This document shows positions 1 through 8,167 of a stretch of 64,000 nucleotides of DNA, piece by piece. Source of the DNA: Betaproteobacteria bacterium. GTDB taxonomy: Bacteria; Pseudomonadota; Gammaproteobacteria; Burkholderiales; Casimicrobiaceae. Numbering within the stretch: the first letter of the stretch is position 1; every line of letters begins with the position of its first letter. Both the position numbers and the translations under genes were made by a program. Location of the stretch: contig JAAFIS010000001.1 in assembly GCA_013298695.1 (NCBI GenBank), positions 682,001 to 746,000 of the forward strand, in the 5' to 3' direction. The notes beneath the pieces were generated by a model, which was not told where the DNA came from, did not search any database, and saw nothing but the letters and a program-made list of their open reading frames with translations.

Positions 1-156
1 TCACCAGCAGCGGAAAAAATCTTGCCGTGTGTCATTGCGACGTGTTTTGCAGCAGCGCTGATGAGGAGGTGCTCTGCGCCGTTGCGCAAGGCACGATATG
101 GAAAAAATCTTAACTCTGCTTGAATTCCATCAGAACAACTTGAAGCGATCACGGCG
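1..156. other. Left edge, no recognisable gene
   Basis: No convincing coding frame or RNA gene is visible in these bases. They may hold the end of a gene outside the window and the promoter of the SnoaL-like gene that starts at 157. Confidence 0.4.
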
Positions 157-525
157 ATGCCATCCAAAGAAACCCTAGATAAATTTGTAGCCCGAGTAGT
201 AGAGGGCGCACACGCCGAAGCGATTGAAGAGTTCTATACGCTAGAGGCCAGTATGCAGGAAAATTTGTCAGAGCCACGACACGGCCGAGACCAGCTTATT
301 ACAAAAGAGAAAGCTGCGCTCGCACGCGCAAAGTCGGTGAAATCCACCTGCGTCCCCCCGGTCTTTGTAAACGGAGATCATGTGGTGATCCGGTGGGTGT
401 TCGAGTTTGATTGGTTAGACGGTCGTAAAAGCCGCATTGAAGAGCTTGCTCATCAGCGGTGGGAAGGTGAGCGGATCGCCCAGGAAACGTTTTTCTACGA
501 TCCAGCCCAATTTGTGCCAAAGTAA
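157..525 (+). CDS. SnoaL-like / NTF2-fold protein
   Basis: A 122-residue protein with the size and layout of the NTF2-like alpha+beta cone fold. An N-terminal helix (KFVARVVEGAHAEAIEEF) is followed by a short strand with a Met-Gln-Glu segment and a pair of strands ending in a WVFEFDWLDGR turn. The C-terminus carries the Glu-Arg-Ile..FFYDPAQF pattern usual in SnoaL-like proteins. Such proteins bind small hydrophobic ligands or act as isomerases or hydrolases; the substrate cannot be read from the sequence. The ATG at 157 is the only good start. It stands alone, with a GST remnant on the opposite strand beyond its end. Family assignment is fairly secure, function unknown. Confidence 0.75.
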   Translation: MPSKETLDKFVARVVEGAHAEAIEEFYTLEASMQENLSEPRHGRDQLITKEKAALARAKSVKSTCVPPVFVNGDHVVIRWVFEFDWLDGRKSRIEELAHQRWEGERIAQETFFYDPAQFVPK

Positions 526-699
526 CGGAAATCGGAAAGGGCGTGGCTAGAGGCGCGCCCGCCTGCAAATGCGAGCTGTTTACTTTCAGCAAGTTTGCTA
601 TGTGACCTGATGTGTTTCGAAACGTCGCTCTTTCGTGTCGCCAAGGATGTATTGGCGTTAATCGGTACTCCACACCCATCGCGCTTTGGGGCGAAACGC

Positions 700-958
700 G
701 CGCGGCGTTGGGACGAAGGCGCAAATTCGTCTGGCTGCTCAAGTGCATGCAAGTTGCGGAACGCAGGCCCGAGCACTGCGACCACCAACGTGAAGTGCTC
801 GTCGGTAAAGTACAGCCCAGCGCCCAAGCCTGTCTCCATCGGTTCAAACCTGTCGCGCGTGTCGGCCGCCTTTAGTAAGCGTGCTTCCGTCGTTTGCGCG
901 ATGTAGAGGTTGCCTTTCGCGTTCAATACGGCTGAGCCGAACTCCATTCACTCAGGAA
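700..958 (-). pseudogene. Decayed glutathione S-transferase C-terminal fragment
   Basis: The minus strand reads EFGSAVLNAKGNLY near 945, then LLKAADTRDRFEPMETGL and a Phe-Thr-Asp-Glu-His-Phe-Thr segment. This aligns residue by residue with the GST fragment at 4563-4962. The N-terminal thioredoxin-like domain that holds the active site is missing, a TGA stands directly before the Met at 947, and after about 75 residues the frame loses all similarity. It is therefore a dead remnant. Recognisable homology begins at the same Glu-Phe-Gly-Ser position in both fragments. Related proteins belong to the cytosolic GST superfamily. Confidence 0.6.
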
Positions 959-1441
959 GTCGCGCGCGATGTTGAATGGCCTGTACCGATGAAGCAGAAC
1001 CCACACGACAAGAGGCGATCAACGATAGACGACGAGCGAATTGGAACTGTCGTTCAGCCCGCTCCGCTCGTTTGGCGCTCGCCACGGTGCAAACCGCTTC
1101 TCGACATACCGAAAGTTTTCATGTTGACGCGTCGCCGAGTTCGCTGCAACGCGGATCGAATACGGCTCCAGACACGGCGCGCGCCTAGCCAAATATGTGT
1201 GCTGCGCATGTTTGCAGAGTCCATTTCGACCACGGGCCTCTGCGAGTTTTTGGACCCAGGCGCGCACTTGTCTGAACGAAGTCTGTCGAGCGCATAAAAA
1301 CAATGGCGATGTAGCGAATAGTCTGTCCGCTTTTCGCGCCAAATCGCGTTTGCAAAGACAAGGACAGACTGGAGACGAAACCTGACACATTCATCAGCTA
1401 CGCGAGGCAAAATCACCAATACGCTGTGGCGCAGCGTAATC
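959..1441. other. Intergenic stretch with no clear gene
   Basis: About 480 bases in which small open frames occur on both strands, but none has a convincing domain, start site or family resemblance. It is probably decayed sequence upstream of the beta-helix protein. Confidence 0.4.
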
Positions 1442-2971
1442 ATGACCGTTGCAGTTACCGGGGTGCAATCGGCATTCGCTGCAACTTACACCGTGACCAG
1501 CTGTGCCGACACTGGACCTGGATCGTTACGGGAGGCGATTTCTGCTGCGAACAGCAACCCCGGTGCCGACAACGTCAACTTCAACCTGACCTGTTCCACC
1601 ATCACTTTGCTCAGCACGATCGATATCGGTGAAGACATCGTCATTCAAGGCCCAGGTTCAGCGGGATTGACGATTACCAGCTCTGCGAATCGCATTTTTT
1701 CGCTGCTGCCGGAGGCAGCGCCACCCGCGTTTCAGCAGATCGCAATCAGCGGAATCAGATTTGCCAACTCAAGCAACGAAGGGGGCGGCGCGATTGATGC
1801 TCAGCGTAGCAACCTTTCACTTCAGGAAACTGTATTCGCCAACAACGATGCCGAGGGGGGTGGCGCGATCACGTTCAGCTCAACCGTCGCAGCGCCGCGC
1901 TCGCTGGTGATTGAAAACTCCACCTTTGTCGGCAATGGTCGTTCAGTGATAACAGCTGGCGGTGCCGTTGCCGCAGGCAACGCGCTAGTTACGATTCGCC
2001 ATTCGTTGTTTCGCGAAAACGGTGCGATGGCAGGAGGTGGTGCGGGCGGAGCAATCGCAGTTTCCGGTGGGGCTTTGCTCGTGCAGGATTCGGCTTTCTA
2101 TTCGAATCGCGGCGATTCCGGCGGAGCGATCGCTGTTGTGGCGATTTACGCGCCAACCATTGTTCGAATTCTCAATACGGCCTTCGCTGGCAACCTTGCT
2201 ACGGGAACTCAGTCGGATGGGTTCGGTGGCGGCGCGATCTTTGGATCTCAAGCAGACCTCCAAATCGAGAACACCACGTTTTCTGCCAACGTAGTTCGAG
2301 GCAGCGCCACCGGCGCAGCCATCGATTTTCGCGGGGGCGCTTTGTCGTTGACCAACAACACCGTTGCCGGTAACCGCGTTGAGTCAATTTCAAACCAAAA
2401 TGCATCGGTCACCGCGTTTCCAGTGCCAGCGGCAGGTGGTATCGTCGAAATCCCGGTCAGCGTCATCGCCAGAAACACTGTGGCCACGGCAACAGTAGCC
2501 GCCGATTCGGGCAAAGCAGCCGACCTGTGGGTGGCGCGTTCACTGGTGGGGAGTGGCGCAACACTCGATACACAGTTCAGTTTCATTTCCTCGCTGCGCA
2601 CGCCAACGGGGTCCTCACTTACGCCTGGTAACGCGTCGCTAAGCAGCGCAGCCGATCACGGCGGCACGCGTCCCGGCGCCAGTGGCGCGACTGACGCAAC
2701 CATGACACTCATTCCGTTGCCCGGCTCGCCTTTGATTAACGCGGGCAGCACAATCGCTGCCACGCAAAGTACAGATCAACGCGGCGCAGGGTTTCCGCGA
2801 GTGATCGGCTCCGCCATCGATATCGGCGCGGTGGAGTACACCCCCAACGGCGCGCCCCCTACGTCGGACGCACCACCCGCAAACGTCCCAACGCTCTCGC
2901 CGCAGAACATTGCGATGTTGGCTATTGCAGTCCTATTTGCCGGTTGGGTGACTCGCCGTCGCTCTGTTTGA
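1442..2971 (+). CDS. Secreted beta-helix protein with IPTL-CTERM-like sorting tail
   Basis: A 509-residue exported protein. The N-terminus is a hydrophobic signal segment ending Gln-Ser-Ala-Phe-Ala, followed by a CADTGPGSLREAISAAN block typical of choice-of-anchor/CSLREA-type surface proteins. The middle is rich in short Asn/Gly/Ala repeats (IENTTFSAN, LNTAFAGN, IRHSLFRENG) that form a right-handed parallel beta-helix. The C-terminus has VPTLSPQN, a hydrophobic helix and Arg-Arg-Arg-Ser-Val, which is a variant of the IPTL-CTERM signal read by exosortase-like machinery. The ATG at 1442 gives a signal peptide without the usual basic residues. The in-frame codons upstream would supply K-I-T-N-T-L-W-R, so a non-standard start is possible. 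No exosortase gene lies in the window. Likely cell-surface or matrix protein. Confidence 0.8.
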   Translation: MTVAVTGVQSAFAATYTVTSCADTGPGSLREAISAANSNPGADNVNFNLTCSTITLLSTIDIGEDIVIQGPGSAGLTITSSANRIFSLLPEAAPPAFQQIAISGIRFANSSNEGGGAIDAQRSNLSLQETVFANNDAEGGGAITFSSTVAAPRSLVIENSTFVGNGRSVITAGGAVAAGNALVTIRHSLFRENGAMAGGGAGGAIAVSGGALLVQDSAFYSNRGDSGGAIAVVAIYAPTIVRILNTAFAGNLATGTQSDGFGGGAIFGSQADLQIENTTFSANVVRGSATGAAIDFRGGALSLTNNTVAGNRVESISNQNASVTAFPVPAAGGIVEIPVSVIARNTVATATVAADSGKAADLWVARSLVGSGATLDTQFSFISSLRTPTGSSLTPGNASLSSAADHGGTRPGASGATDATMTLIPLPGSPLINAGSTIAATQSTDQRGAGFPRVIGSAIDIGAVEYTPNGAPPTSDAPPANVPTLSPQNIAMLAIAVLFAGWVTRRRSV

Positions 2972-3059
2972 CTTCCTCGTTGTGTGTGCTTTCGATAGCC
3001 GCTCGTCAATGCAGGTCACGCAACCCATCCTTTAACTAAACGCTCACTAGCACGCCACC

Positions 3060-3434
3060 ATGCCCCTCGCCCGAGTCTCAGTGCCGGTACACCTTTCGCA
3101 AGAAAAAGTGCAAGCCCTCGCAAACGCTGCGCACAACCGACTGAACGCGACGCGCAATGTTCGAAGCAACGACCGCTTCCAGTTCATCACGCGCTTTGCG
3201 AACGACGCCATGACAGTTGACGCAATCTTTCCCCACTTCGGTCGCACGGCTGACGCCAGTCTGGTTGAGATTAGCCTTTTGCAAGGTCGAAGCGACGATC
3301 CGACACGACATCTCTACCAAAAAACTGTTGAATTTGCATCGTTGTCAGGCTTCGTTCCCGACGACATCATGACGGTGCTGTATGAGAAAGCGCCCATCGA
3401 CTGCTCACGTGGGCGAGGCAAGAGGGTCGCATGA
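3060..3434 (+). CDS. Tautomerase family protein
   Basis: A 124-residue protein of the 4-oxalocrotonate tautomerase/MIF superfamily, Tautomerase_2 type. It starts Met-Pro-Leu-Ala-Arg, giving the catalytic N-terminal Pro2 after Met removal. It then shows the usual beta-alpha-beta layout: a helix (SQEKVQALANAAHNRL), a DRFQFITRF strand, LVEISLLQGRS, a helix (TRHLYQKTVEFA), and the DDIMTVLYEKAPIDCSRGRG end that is very characteristic. These enzymes move protons between carbon positions in small acids; the substrate here is unknown. It overlaps only the non-coding upstream extension of the next gene, and the two may be co-transcribed. Confidence 0.85.
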   Translation: MPLARVSVPVHLSQEKVQALANAAHNRLNATRNVRSNDRFQFITRFANDAMTVDAIFPHFGRTADASLVEISLLQGRSDDPTRHLYQKTVEFASLSGFVPDDIMTVLYEKAPIDCSRGRGKRVA

Positions 3435-3547
3435 TTCTGATGAAGCGCGCTAACGTGAGTCGCAGAGTTTCCCTTTTTTTAGAGCCCGCAAGTTACGGTT
3501 GCACGCCTTCCCCTTCAACGTTCAATCACTACGGCAAAGTGCTCAAT

Positions 3548-4357
3548 ATGGTCAAACTAACATGCATTCCCGCAATTGTTTTCGTTGCGCTTTCCTCGCC
3601 GCAATTAGCGGCGTCTGACCTTGAAAAAAACACGGTCAAAAGCAAGCAAGCAACGGTATGTGCGGCCTGTCACGGCGCGAATGGGGTTAGCGTTGCAAAC
3701 CACATTCCAAATTTAGCGGGTCAACGAGCCGCGTATCTAAATGATCAGCTGCTCGCGTTTAACGATGGTTCGCGCAAAAGCGAGATCATGAATCCAATCG
3801 CGTCGCAACTGAGCCCCGAAGAGATCAAGAATCTATCAGCATATTTCGCTGCTCAAACGGCGAGCTCTGGTGACGGCAAGTCAGCGTTCTTGCCGACCAT
3901 CGCCAAATCGCGGGTCGAATTCCCGGCGGATTACAAACGAACTTTTTCCCGGTACCACGTGCTCAACATGCCAGAAGATTCGCAAGTGAAGCACTACTAC
4001 GCAAACGACGTCGCGTTGCGCGCCGCTGCAGCGGGCAAATCACTTCCTGACGGTTCGATCCTGCTGGTTGAGATTTATTCGGCAAAACTTGACGGAAATG
4101 GCAAACCGCTGACGGGCACTGATGGATACTTTGTACCGGATCGTTTGCTCTCATTTCCCGTCAGTGGCCGTGGGCCGAGTTGGGGCGAAGGCTTTCCCGA
4201 AATGCTGCGCAACGGCGACTGGAATTACGCGCTATTCGGAGCTGACAAACAACTGCGCAGCAATGCAAACCAGGCCGAATGTCTCGCCTGCCACAAGCCG
4301 AAGGTCGCGTCGAACTACGCCTTCACATCCAGCGAGCTAAAGACTGCTCGAAACTGA
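3548..4357 (+). CDS. Cytochrome c / cytochrome P460 fusion protein
   Basis: About 269 residues, exported to the periplasm. The ATG at 3548 is preferred because it gives a clean signal peptide (MVKLTCIPAIVFVALS..LAAS); the frame also extends upstream to 3431 without looking like protein. The first domain has CAACH, a GANG..IPNLAGQ segment and a distal Met (SEIMNP), a class I c553/c4-type cytochrome. After a linker the second half (TFSRYHVLNMPEDS, DGSILLVEIYSAK, GDWNYALFG) matches cytochrome P460, with a second haem site CLACH near the end. P460 proteins oxidise hydroxylamine or detoxify nitrogen oxides. Joining to an electron-carrier domain suggests that electrons pass within one chain. The exact substrate is inferred, not shown. 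Confidence 0.85.
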   Translation: MVKLTCIPAIVFVALSSPQLAASDLEKNTVKSKQATVCAACHGANGVSVANHIPNLAGQRAAYLNDQLLAFNDGSRKSEIMNPIASQLSPEEIKNLSAYFAAQTASSGDGKSAFLPTIAKSRVEFPADYKRTFSRYHVLNMPEDSQVKHYYANDVALRAAAAGKSLPDGSILLVEIYSAKLDGNGKPLTGTDGYFVPDRLLSFPVSGRGPSWGEGFPEMLRNGDWNYALFGADKQLRSNANQAECLACHKPKVASNYAFTSSELKTARN

Positions 4358-4477
4358 CTCTGCGCAACCGATTGTTTGCGACACCGTACTCAAAGCGACG
4401 TTTTCATAAAACGACGTATTTGTATGGGTTAAAACGAAAAAAAAGAAAAAGTCATTAAATCAATTGATTGCCACGTT

Positions 4478-4497
4478 AGCCCAATTATATTTGGGCT
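4478..4497. repeat. Short GCCCAA palindrome
   Basis: Seven-base perfect arms AGCCCAA/TTGGGCT around a six-base A/T loop. It belongs to the window-wide family of short GGGC palindromes near gene ends (28351, 30063, 30132, 38051, 46287, 46355). It lies between the cytochrome gene and the GST remnant. Confidence 0.6.
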
Positions 4498-4562
4498 TAT
4501 AGCAAAAAGCTGTAGTGTCAGTCATGCATCTCGCGCGCCATCGCAAACGACGCTTCATGCGG

Positions 4563-4962
4563 TCAACCCGTGACCGGCTGTTCGATGCGCCTCGATAACG
4601 CGCTCTTTCGCGCCGCCAGAAACGCAAGCAGCAACATCGCGTAATCCGGACTGACCGCACGCTTAACCGAAGGCCTCGCGGCCAGCGCAACGCTCCAGGT
4701 GCGGACGCGTGGCGTGCCGTTGAAAAAAGCAAAGTCATCCAGCTGCTCGAACACGTCGAAGTAGCGGAACACCGGCCCGAACACTGCGTCCACCATCGTG
4801 AAGCGCTCGCCGGCGAAGTACGGCCCAGCGTTCAGTTGCGTCTCAATCCGCTCAAACTTGCTGCGGATTTCGGCGGCCTTGAGCAACAGCGTCTGCTCGT
4901 TGGTCGCGTTGTACACGCCGCCTATGGCGTTCAACACTGAGGAGCCGAACTCCAGGAACGAC
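4563..4962 (-). pseudogene. Glutathione S-transferase C-terminal fragment
   Basis: The minus strand encodes the all-helical C-terminal domain of a cytosolic GST: SFLEFGSSVLNAIGG, LLKAAEIRSKFERIETQL, YFAGERFTMVDAVFGPVFRY and a tail of about 50 residues. The thioredoxin-like N-terminal domain with the glutathione-binding site is absent. Coding similarity stops near 4965, exactly where the plus-strand LysR fragment begins. The two look like the ends of a once divergent gst-lysR pair whose centre, with both 5-prime ends and the shared promoter, has been deleted. The remaining frame is intact but should not make an active enzyme. Confidence 0.7.
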
Positions 4963-4965
4963 GCC

Positions 4966-5523
4966 GGGCAGGGTCTGGTCGCAAGAGCCTCGACGGAACT
5001 CCCGCAGCTTCATCCGCTACTGAACTTCCAACTTCACACCGGCAATGAGCTGGCCAGCCTGACCCTGCGCGACGCCGACATCGCCGTACGCGCCACCAAG
5101 CGGTCGCCGCAGCATCTGGTGGGCAAGCATGTGGGGCCGATCCGGGTTGCGCCATTCGCCGCGAAGGGCGGAGCGGTCAAGCGCTATTCCGATGTCGAAT
5201 CAGGCACAGCGTCATGGATCGCGCCGGATGATGCATTGCCAGAACACCCTTCGGTGCTCTGGCGCAAGCGGCATTTCCCCAAAATCGTGCCAAGCTACCG
5301 AGTAAACAGCATATCGACGGTCGCAGAACTGGTCGATCTCGGCCTAGGCGTGGGAATCGTTCCGTTGTTCCTGGCCAAGTCCTACCCCCACTTGCTACCG
5401 TTGACCGAAGCGCTCGACGAGTGCCAGACCGAGCTGTGGCTACTGACACACCCCGAGTCACGGCATCTGCGCAGGACTTCCACCGTGTTCGGGCATCTGT
5501 CTCGTGCGCTTTCGTTCAACTAA
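4966..5523 (+). pseudogene. LysR-type regulator, effector-domain fragment
   Basis: About 185 residues of a LysR-family substrate-binding domain. It shows HPLLNFQLHTGNELASL, then LRDADIAVRATKRSPQHLVG, a middle WIAPDD segment, the VNSISTVAELVDLGLGVGIV block and a tail with ELWLLTHPESRHLRRT. The DNA-binding helix-turn-helix of about 90 residues that should precede it is missing, because the sequence to the left is the opposite-strand GST remnant. The frame stays open, but without the HTH it cannot work as a regulator. It shares a deletion junction with the GST fragment. Confidence 0.75.
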
Positions 5524-5532
5524 TCGCTCGCG

Positions 5533-6033
5533 CTATGCGCCGCGATTGCGCACTGTGTAGCCGCACACACCCGTCAGCACAATCTTGCCGTCCGGTTGTA
5601 GCGCAATGGCGTTAGCACTGGCGAACCCGCCCGCGTTCACGTCCAACAGAAACTTGCCGGTCGCTGATCCGCTCGGCCCAATAAAACTTGAATTCATCGT
5701 GCCATCGTGATTGAGCCGGGCTACGCAGAAATTTTGAATTAGTGCGCCAACAGTGCACGTTCCTTTAAGCAAGTTCTTGGCATCGGACGGCACTGTACTG
5801 GCGAACGCGTTATCGGTACTCGTGCCTATCGAGATGTTCGTAATTTCCCCCGTGCCCGGCGCGAACGAGGTGTCGAGGCTGCCGGCAATGGGCGCTTGCG
5901 CCATGCTGGTGGTCGCCGCCAGCGTCAGCAGCGCGCCAACCGCTGCGGCATGCACGCGCGCCCGCAGGCGCTGCAACGGTTGAGGCGCATGGAGCGCGGT
6001 ACTTGCCCGCGCGAAATTTAGTGAACCATTCAT
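5533..6033 (-). pseudogene. Truncated delta-60 repeat secreted protein
   Basis: The start at 6033 has a good ribosome-binding site (AAGGGA, 7-8 bases upstream). The protein has a basic N-region, a hydrophobic helix (AAAVGALLTLAATTSMA) and then the first delta-60 repeat: a GSLDTSFAPGTG segment, a cysteine pair and ALQPDGKIVLTGVC. Full members carry many such repeats over several hundred residues. This one stops at a TAG/TGA region after about 166 residues, next to the LysR remnant, so the 3-prime part has been lost. Product probably non-functional. Confidence 0.6.
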
Positions 6034-6779
6034 CGGCGTATCCCTTGGCAATGATCGATATGAATCAAAAAAACGTGTGCGGTTCTTTCAGGAAGCGCCG
6101 CATCTGATCCAGATCACGCATTCAACCCGACGTCCGGACATCAAACTAGCCCGCCTGTGCAAACTATTTAATCCGTGCCGAAGCGTTGCCATGATGCGCT
6201 GTAGTTGTTGGCCAAAGAGAAAGCTCCGCTCACCTACGAGCATTTACTTCTGGGGGCTTGATGGAGCCATCACTCCCCACTGCATCAAAAGCGAACAGGA
6301 ATAAGCCGAGCGCCCTGTATTGGCCTTCATGCTGAGATTGAGCGAACTATCCCCCGCGTTTAACGTATTAACTCGCCCCCGCCATTGCTGACTTTTCACG
6401 CAGGTGCTGCAGCAAAAAAGTTGGCAACATTATTTCCGTTGAAGTTGTGGCTGTGCTTTATGTCTAGTCGGCCGATGCGCCTCAGCAAAACCTTGTGCGT
6501 CGCGCAAAAACGTCCAGGTATAGACCAGAGCCGAGCGAGGAAAGATGCCATGCCCGGCAGTTAACAAGTAGCGCATTCAGGCTCGCACAAACGTTGTCCG
6601 GTTTCTTCTGAGCGACGCGTTATAGATACTGGAAACACCCGGACCGGAGGCGTGTCAATCCGAATGAAAAGGACTTTGGTGCAAATATGCGAAAGTTTCG
6701 ACGAGTCGAGCCACGATGTGCCGCTCTGGGATTCAGCACACTATCAAGATGCGGACGAGGGATCTTTTCATTGCAACTG
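6034..6779. other. Long non-coding stretch before the pilin operon
   Basis: About 750 bases. Short open frames on both strands lack any domain signature. The promoter of the pilin operon is expected near the right end, but no strong -35/-10 pair can be singled out by eye. Confidence 0.4.
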
Positions 6780-7130
6780 ATGGACAAACAGAAAAATAAG
6801 CGCGCTGTAACTGTTTGTCTTTTCGCAATTTTCGCGTGCTTGTACGGCAATCCGAGTTTCGTAAGCGCAGAATCGCAGTCGCAAGCGGCGCCGGTGGGCA
6901 AACCCACGCAACAGCTAATTGAATGCAGAAGTCGTTTCAAGATGGCGGAAATTCGAGCGCAGGTACCACACCAAACAAAAACAATGTCGGAATTCTGTTC
7001 CACGGTGGAGATATCGTGCACTGAACTCACTGACCGCGGAGCAGACTGTCTGAACGCTTTAGCGAGGATGGAGCGTTTGTTGGTTAGTGCTTCGAACGCG
7101 TTTGCAGGAACGTCCTCGGTGTTGAGGTAG
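6780..7130 (+). CDS. Small secreted protein at head of pilin operon
   Basis: A 116-residue protein. The ATG at 6780 gives a signal peptide (MDKQKNKR, hydrophobic CLFAIFACLYG, then SFVSA). The frame is open further upstream but that part is not protein-like. The mature part has four cysteines (ECRS, EFCS, ISCTEL, DCLN) that could form two disulphides, with helical stretches between. I do not recognise a family. It ends two bases before fimT and so is very probably translated with the minor pilins. A role in pilus assembly is suggested only by position. Confidence 0.6.
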   Translation: MDKQKNKRAVTVCLFAIFACLYGNPSFVSAESQSQAAPVGKPTQQLIECRSRFKMAEIRAQVPHQTKTMSEFCSTVEISCTELTDRGADCLNALARMERLLVSASNAFAGTSSVLR

Positions 7131-7132
7131 CG

Positions 7133-7708
7133 ATGAATCGAAGCACTTACTTAAAGGGCATGACAATTGTCGAGCTGCTCGTCACGATCGCGATCGTTAC
7201 AGTGCTTGCCGCTATCGCTGCTCCCTCATTCGATCAAGTCGCGCGGTTAACGAAATTAGACGCTGACACAGAGAGATTTCAATCGGCGCTTGCGCTAGCA
7301 AGATCTGAAGCCGTGAAACGACACACTATCGTGTCAATCGTGCCTTCGCCTGAGGGTTATGCAGGCGGTTGGCAAATCATCACAGACGATTCTGCGACAA
7401 CGCCTAACTGCTCACTGTCGATCGCCAATGGTGAGCAGCTGCTTCGCGTGCAGACCGCATTGGCTCCAACGACTACGTTTCTGTTGGCAAAAGCGATAGC
7501 GCCCAACGAACCGCTCGATTGTGAAACACCGCCTGGAACAAGTAACGCATGCATTTCTTTTGACGCTGAGGGCAGCGGCGTGACGACAACGGGTGCGTCG
7601 CTTACTCAAGTGTTTTGCCTCCGAGACTCAGCATCACCTGGTCGCGTTTTTCGTGCGCTCGCACTCAACCGAACGGGGCAAACCTACTTGTTGAAGGTTA
7701 AAAGTTGA
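7133..7708 (+). CDS. fimT: Minor pilin, FimT/GspH family
   Basis: A 191-residue type IV prepilin. The leader MNRSTYLKG is followed by MTIVELLVTIAIVTVLAAIA, the conserved prepilin peptidase site with Glu5 and the hydrophobic alpha-1 helix. The rest matches the GspH/FimT globular head (QSALALARSEAVKRH, a GYAGGWQI strand, and a disulphide-prone C-terminal region). FimT-type minor pilins sit at the pilus tip complex and, in some bacteria, bind DNA for uptake. It starts two bases after the small secreted protein and overlaps pilV by four bases, so it is part of one tightly packed operon. Confidence 0.9.
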   Translation: MNRSTYLKGMTIVELLVTIAIVTVLAAIAAPSFDQVARLTKLDADTERFQSALALARSEAVKRHTIVSIVPSPEGYAGGWQIITDDSATTPNCSLSIANGEQLLRVQTALAPTTTFLLAKAIAPNEPLDCETPPGTSNACISFDAEGSGVTTTGASLTQVFCLRDSASPGRVFRALALNRTGQTYLLKVKS

Positions 7709-8166
7709 AGCCGAAATCAAATGAGCTTATTCGACGGGGAACCCAAGGTTTCAGCATGCTCGAGGTGCTCGTGTCGATACTTGTCGTTACGGTGGGGCTT
7801 TTAGGGCACGCCGCCTTGTCGATTAAATCTCTTGCGGCGAACGACAGTTCAGGTCATCGTGCGCAAGCAGCGGTCAACGCAACTCTTATCTCAGATTTGA
7901 TGCGTGCAAATCGACAACCTGTGTTGAACGGTGACTATGACCTACCTACGGGCGCTGAGCCTTCGTCCACCCGCTCGCGAGCGAACCTAGACCTTTCGGA
8001 TTGGAGAGATTTGTTGAGGAAAATGCCTGCAGGTGATGGATCAATTCGCTACGACACCAGCGCAAAGGTAGTACGGGTAGTTGTTGTTTGGAACGATGCT
8101 CGTGGGAATCAGTCGGCGAGCGAAGCTTCAACCTCTCGAACCTATGAATACGCATTTCGTCCTTAG
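7705..8166 (+). CDS. pilV: Type IV pilus modification/minor pilin PilV
   Basis: A 153-residue minor pilin starting at a TTG that overlaps the fimT stop (TTGA). The leader ends Gln-Gly, then FSMLEVLVSILVVTVGLLG, the PilV-type prepilin helix with Glu5. The segment GLLGHAALSIKSLAAND is the usual PilV continuation. With PilW and PilX it forms the priming complex of the pilus tip together with PilY1. Translation is probably coupled to fimT through the overlap, because no separate ribosome-binding site is needed. Confidence 0.9.
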   Translation: MKPKSNELIRRGTQGFSMLEVLVSILVVTVGLLGHAALSIKSLAANDSSGHRAQAAVNATLISDLMRANRQPVLNGDYDLPTGAEPSSTRSRANLDLSDWRDLLRKMPAGDGSIRYDTSAKVVRVVVVWNDARGNQSASEASTSRTYEYAFRP

Positions 8167-8167
8167 G

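Noticed and set aside
299-847. A 182-codon minus-strand frame over the SnoaL-like gene
   Set aside because: It is antisense to a better-supported gene and has no domain pattern.
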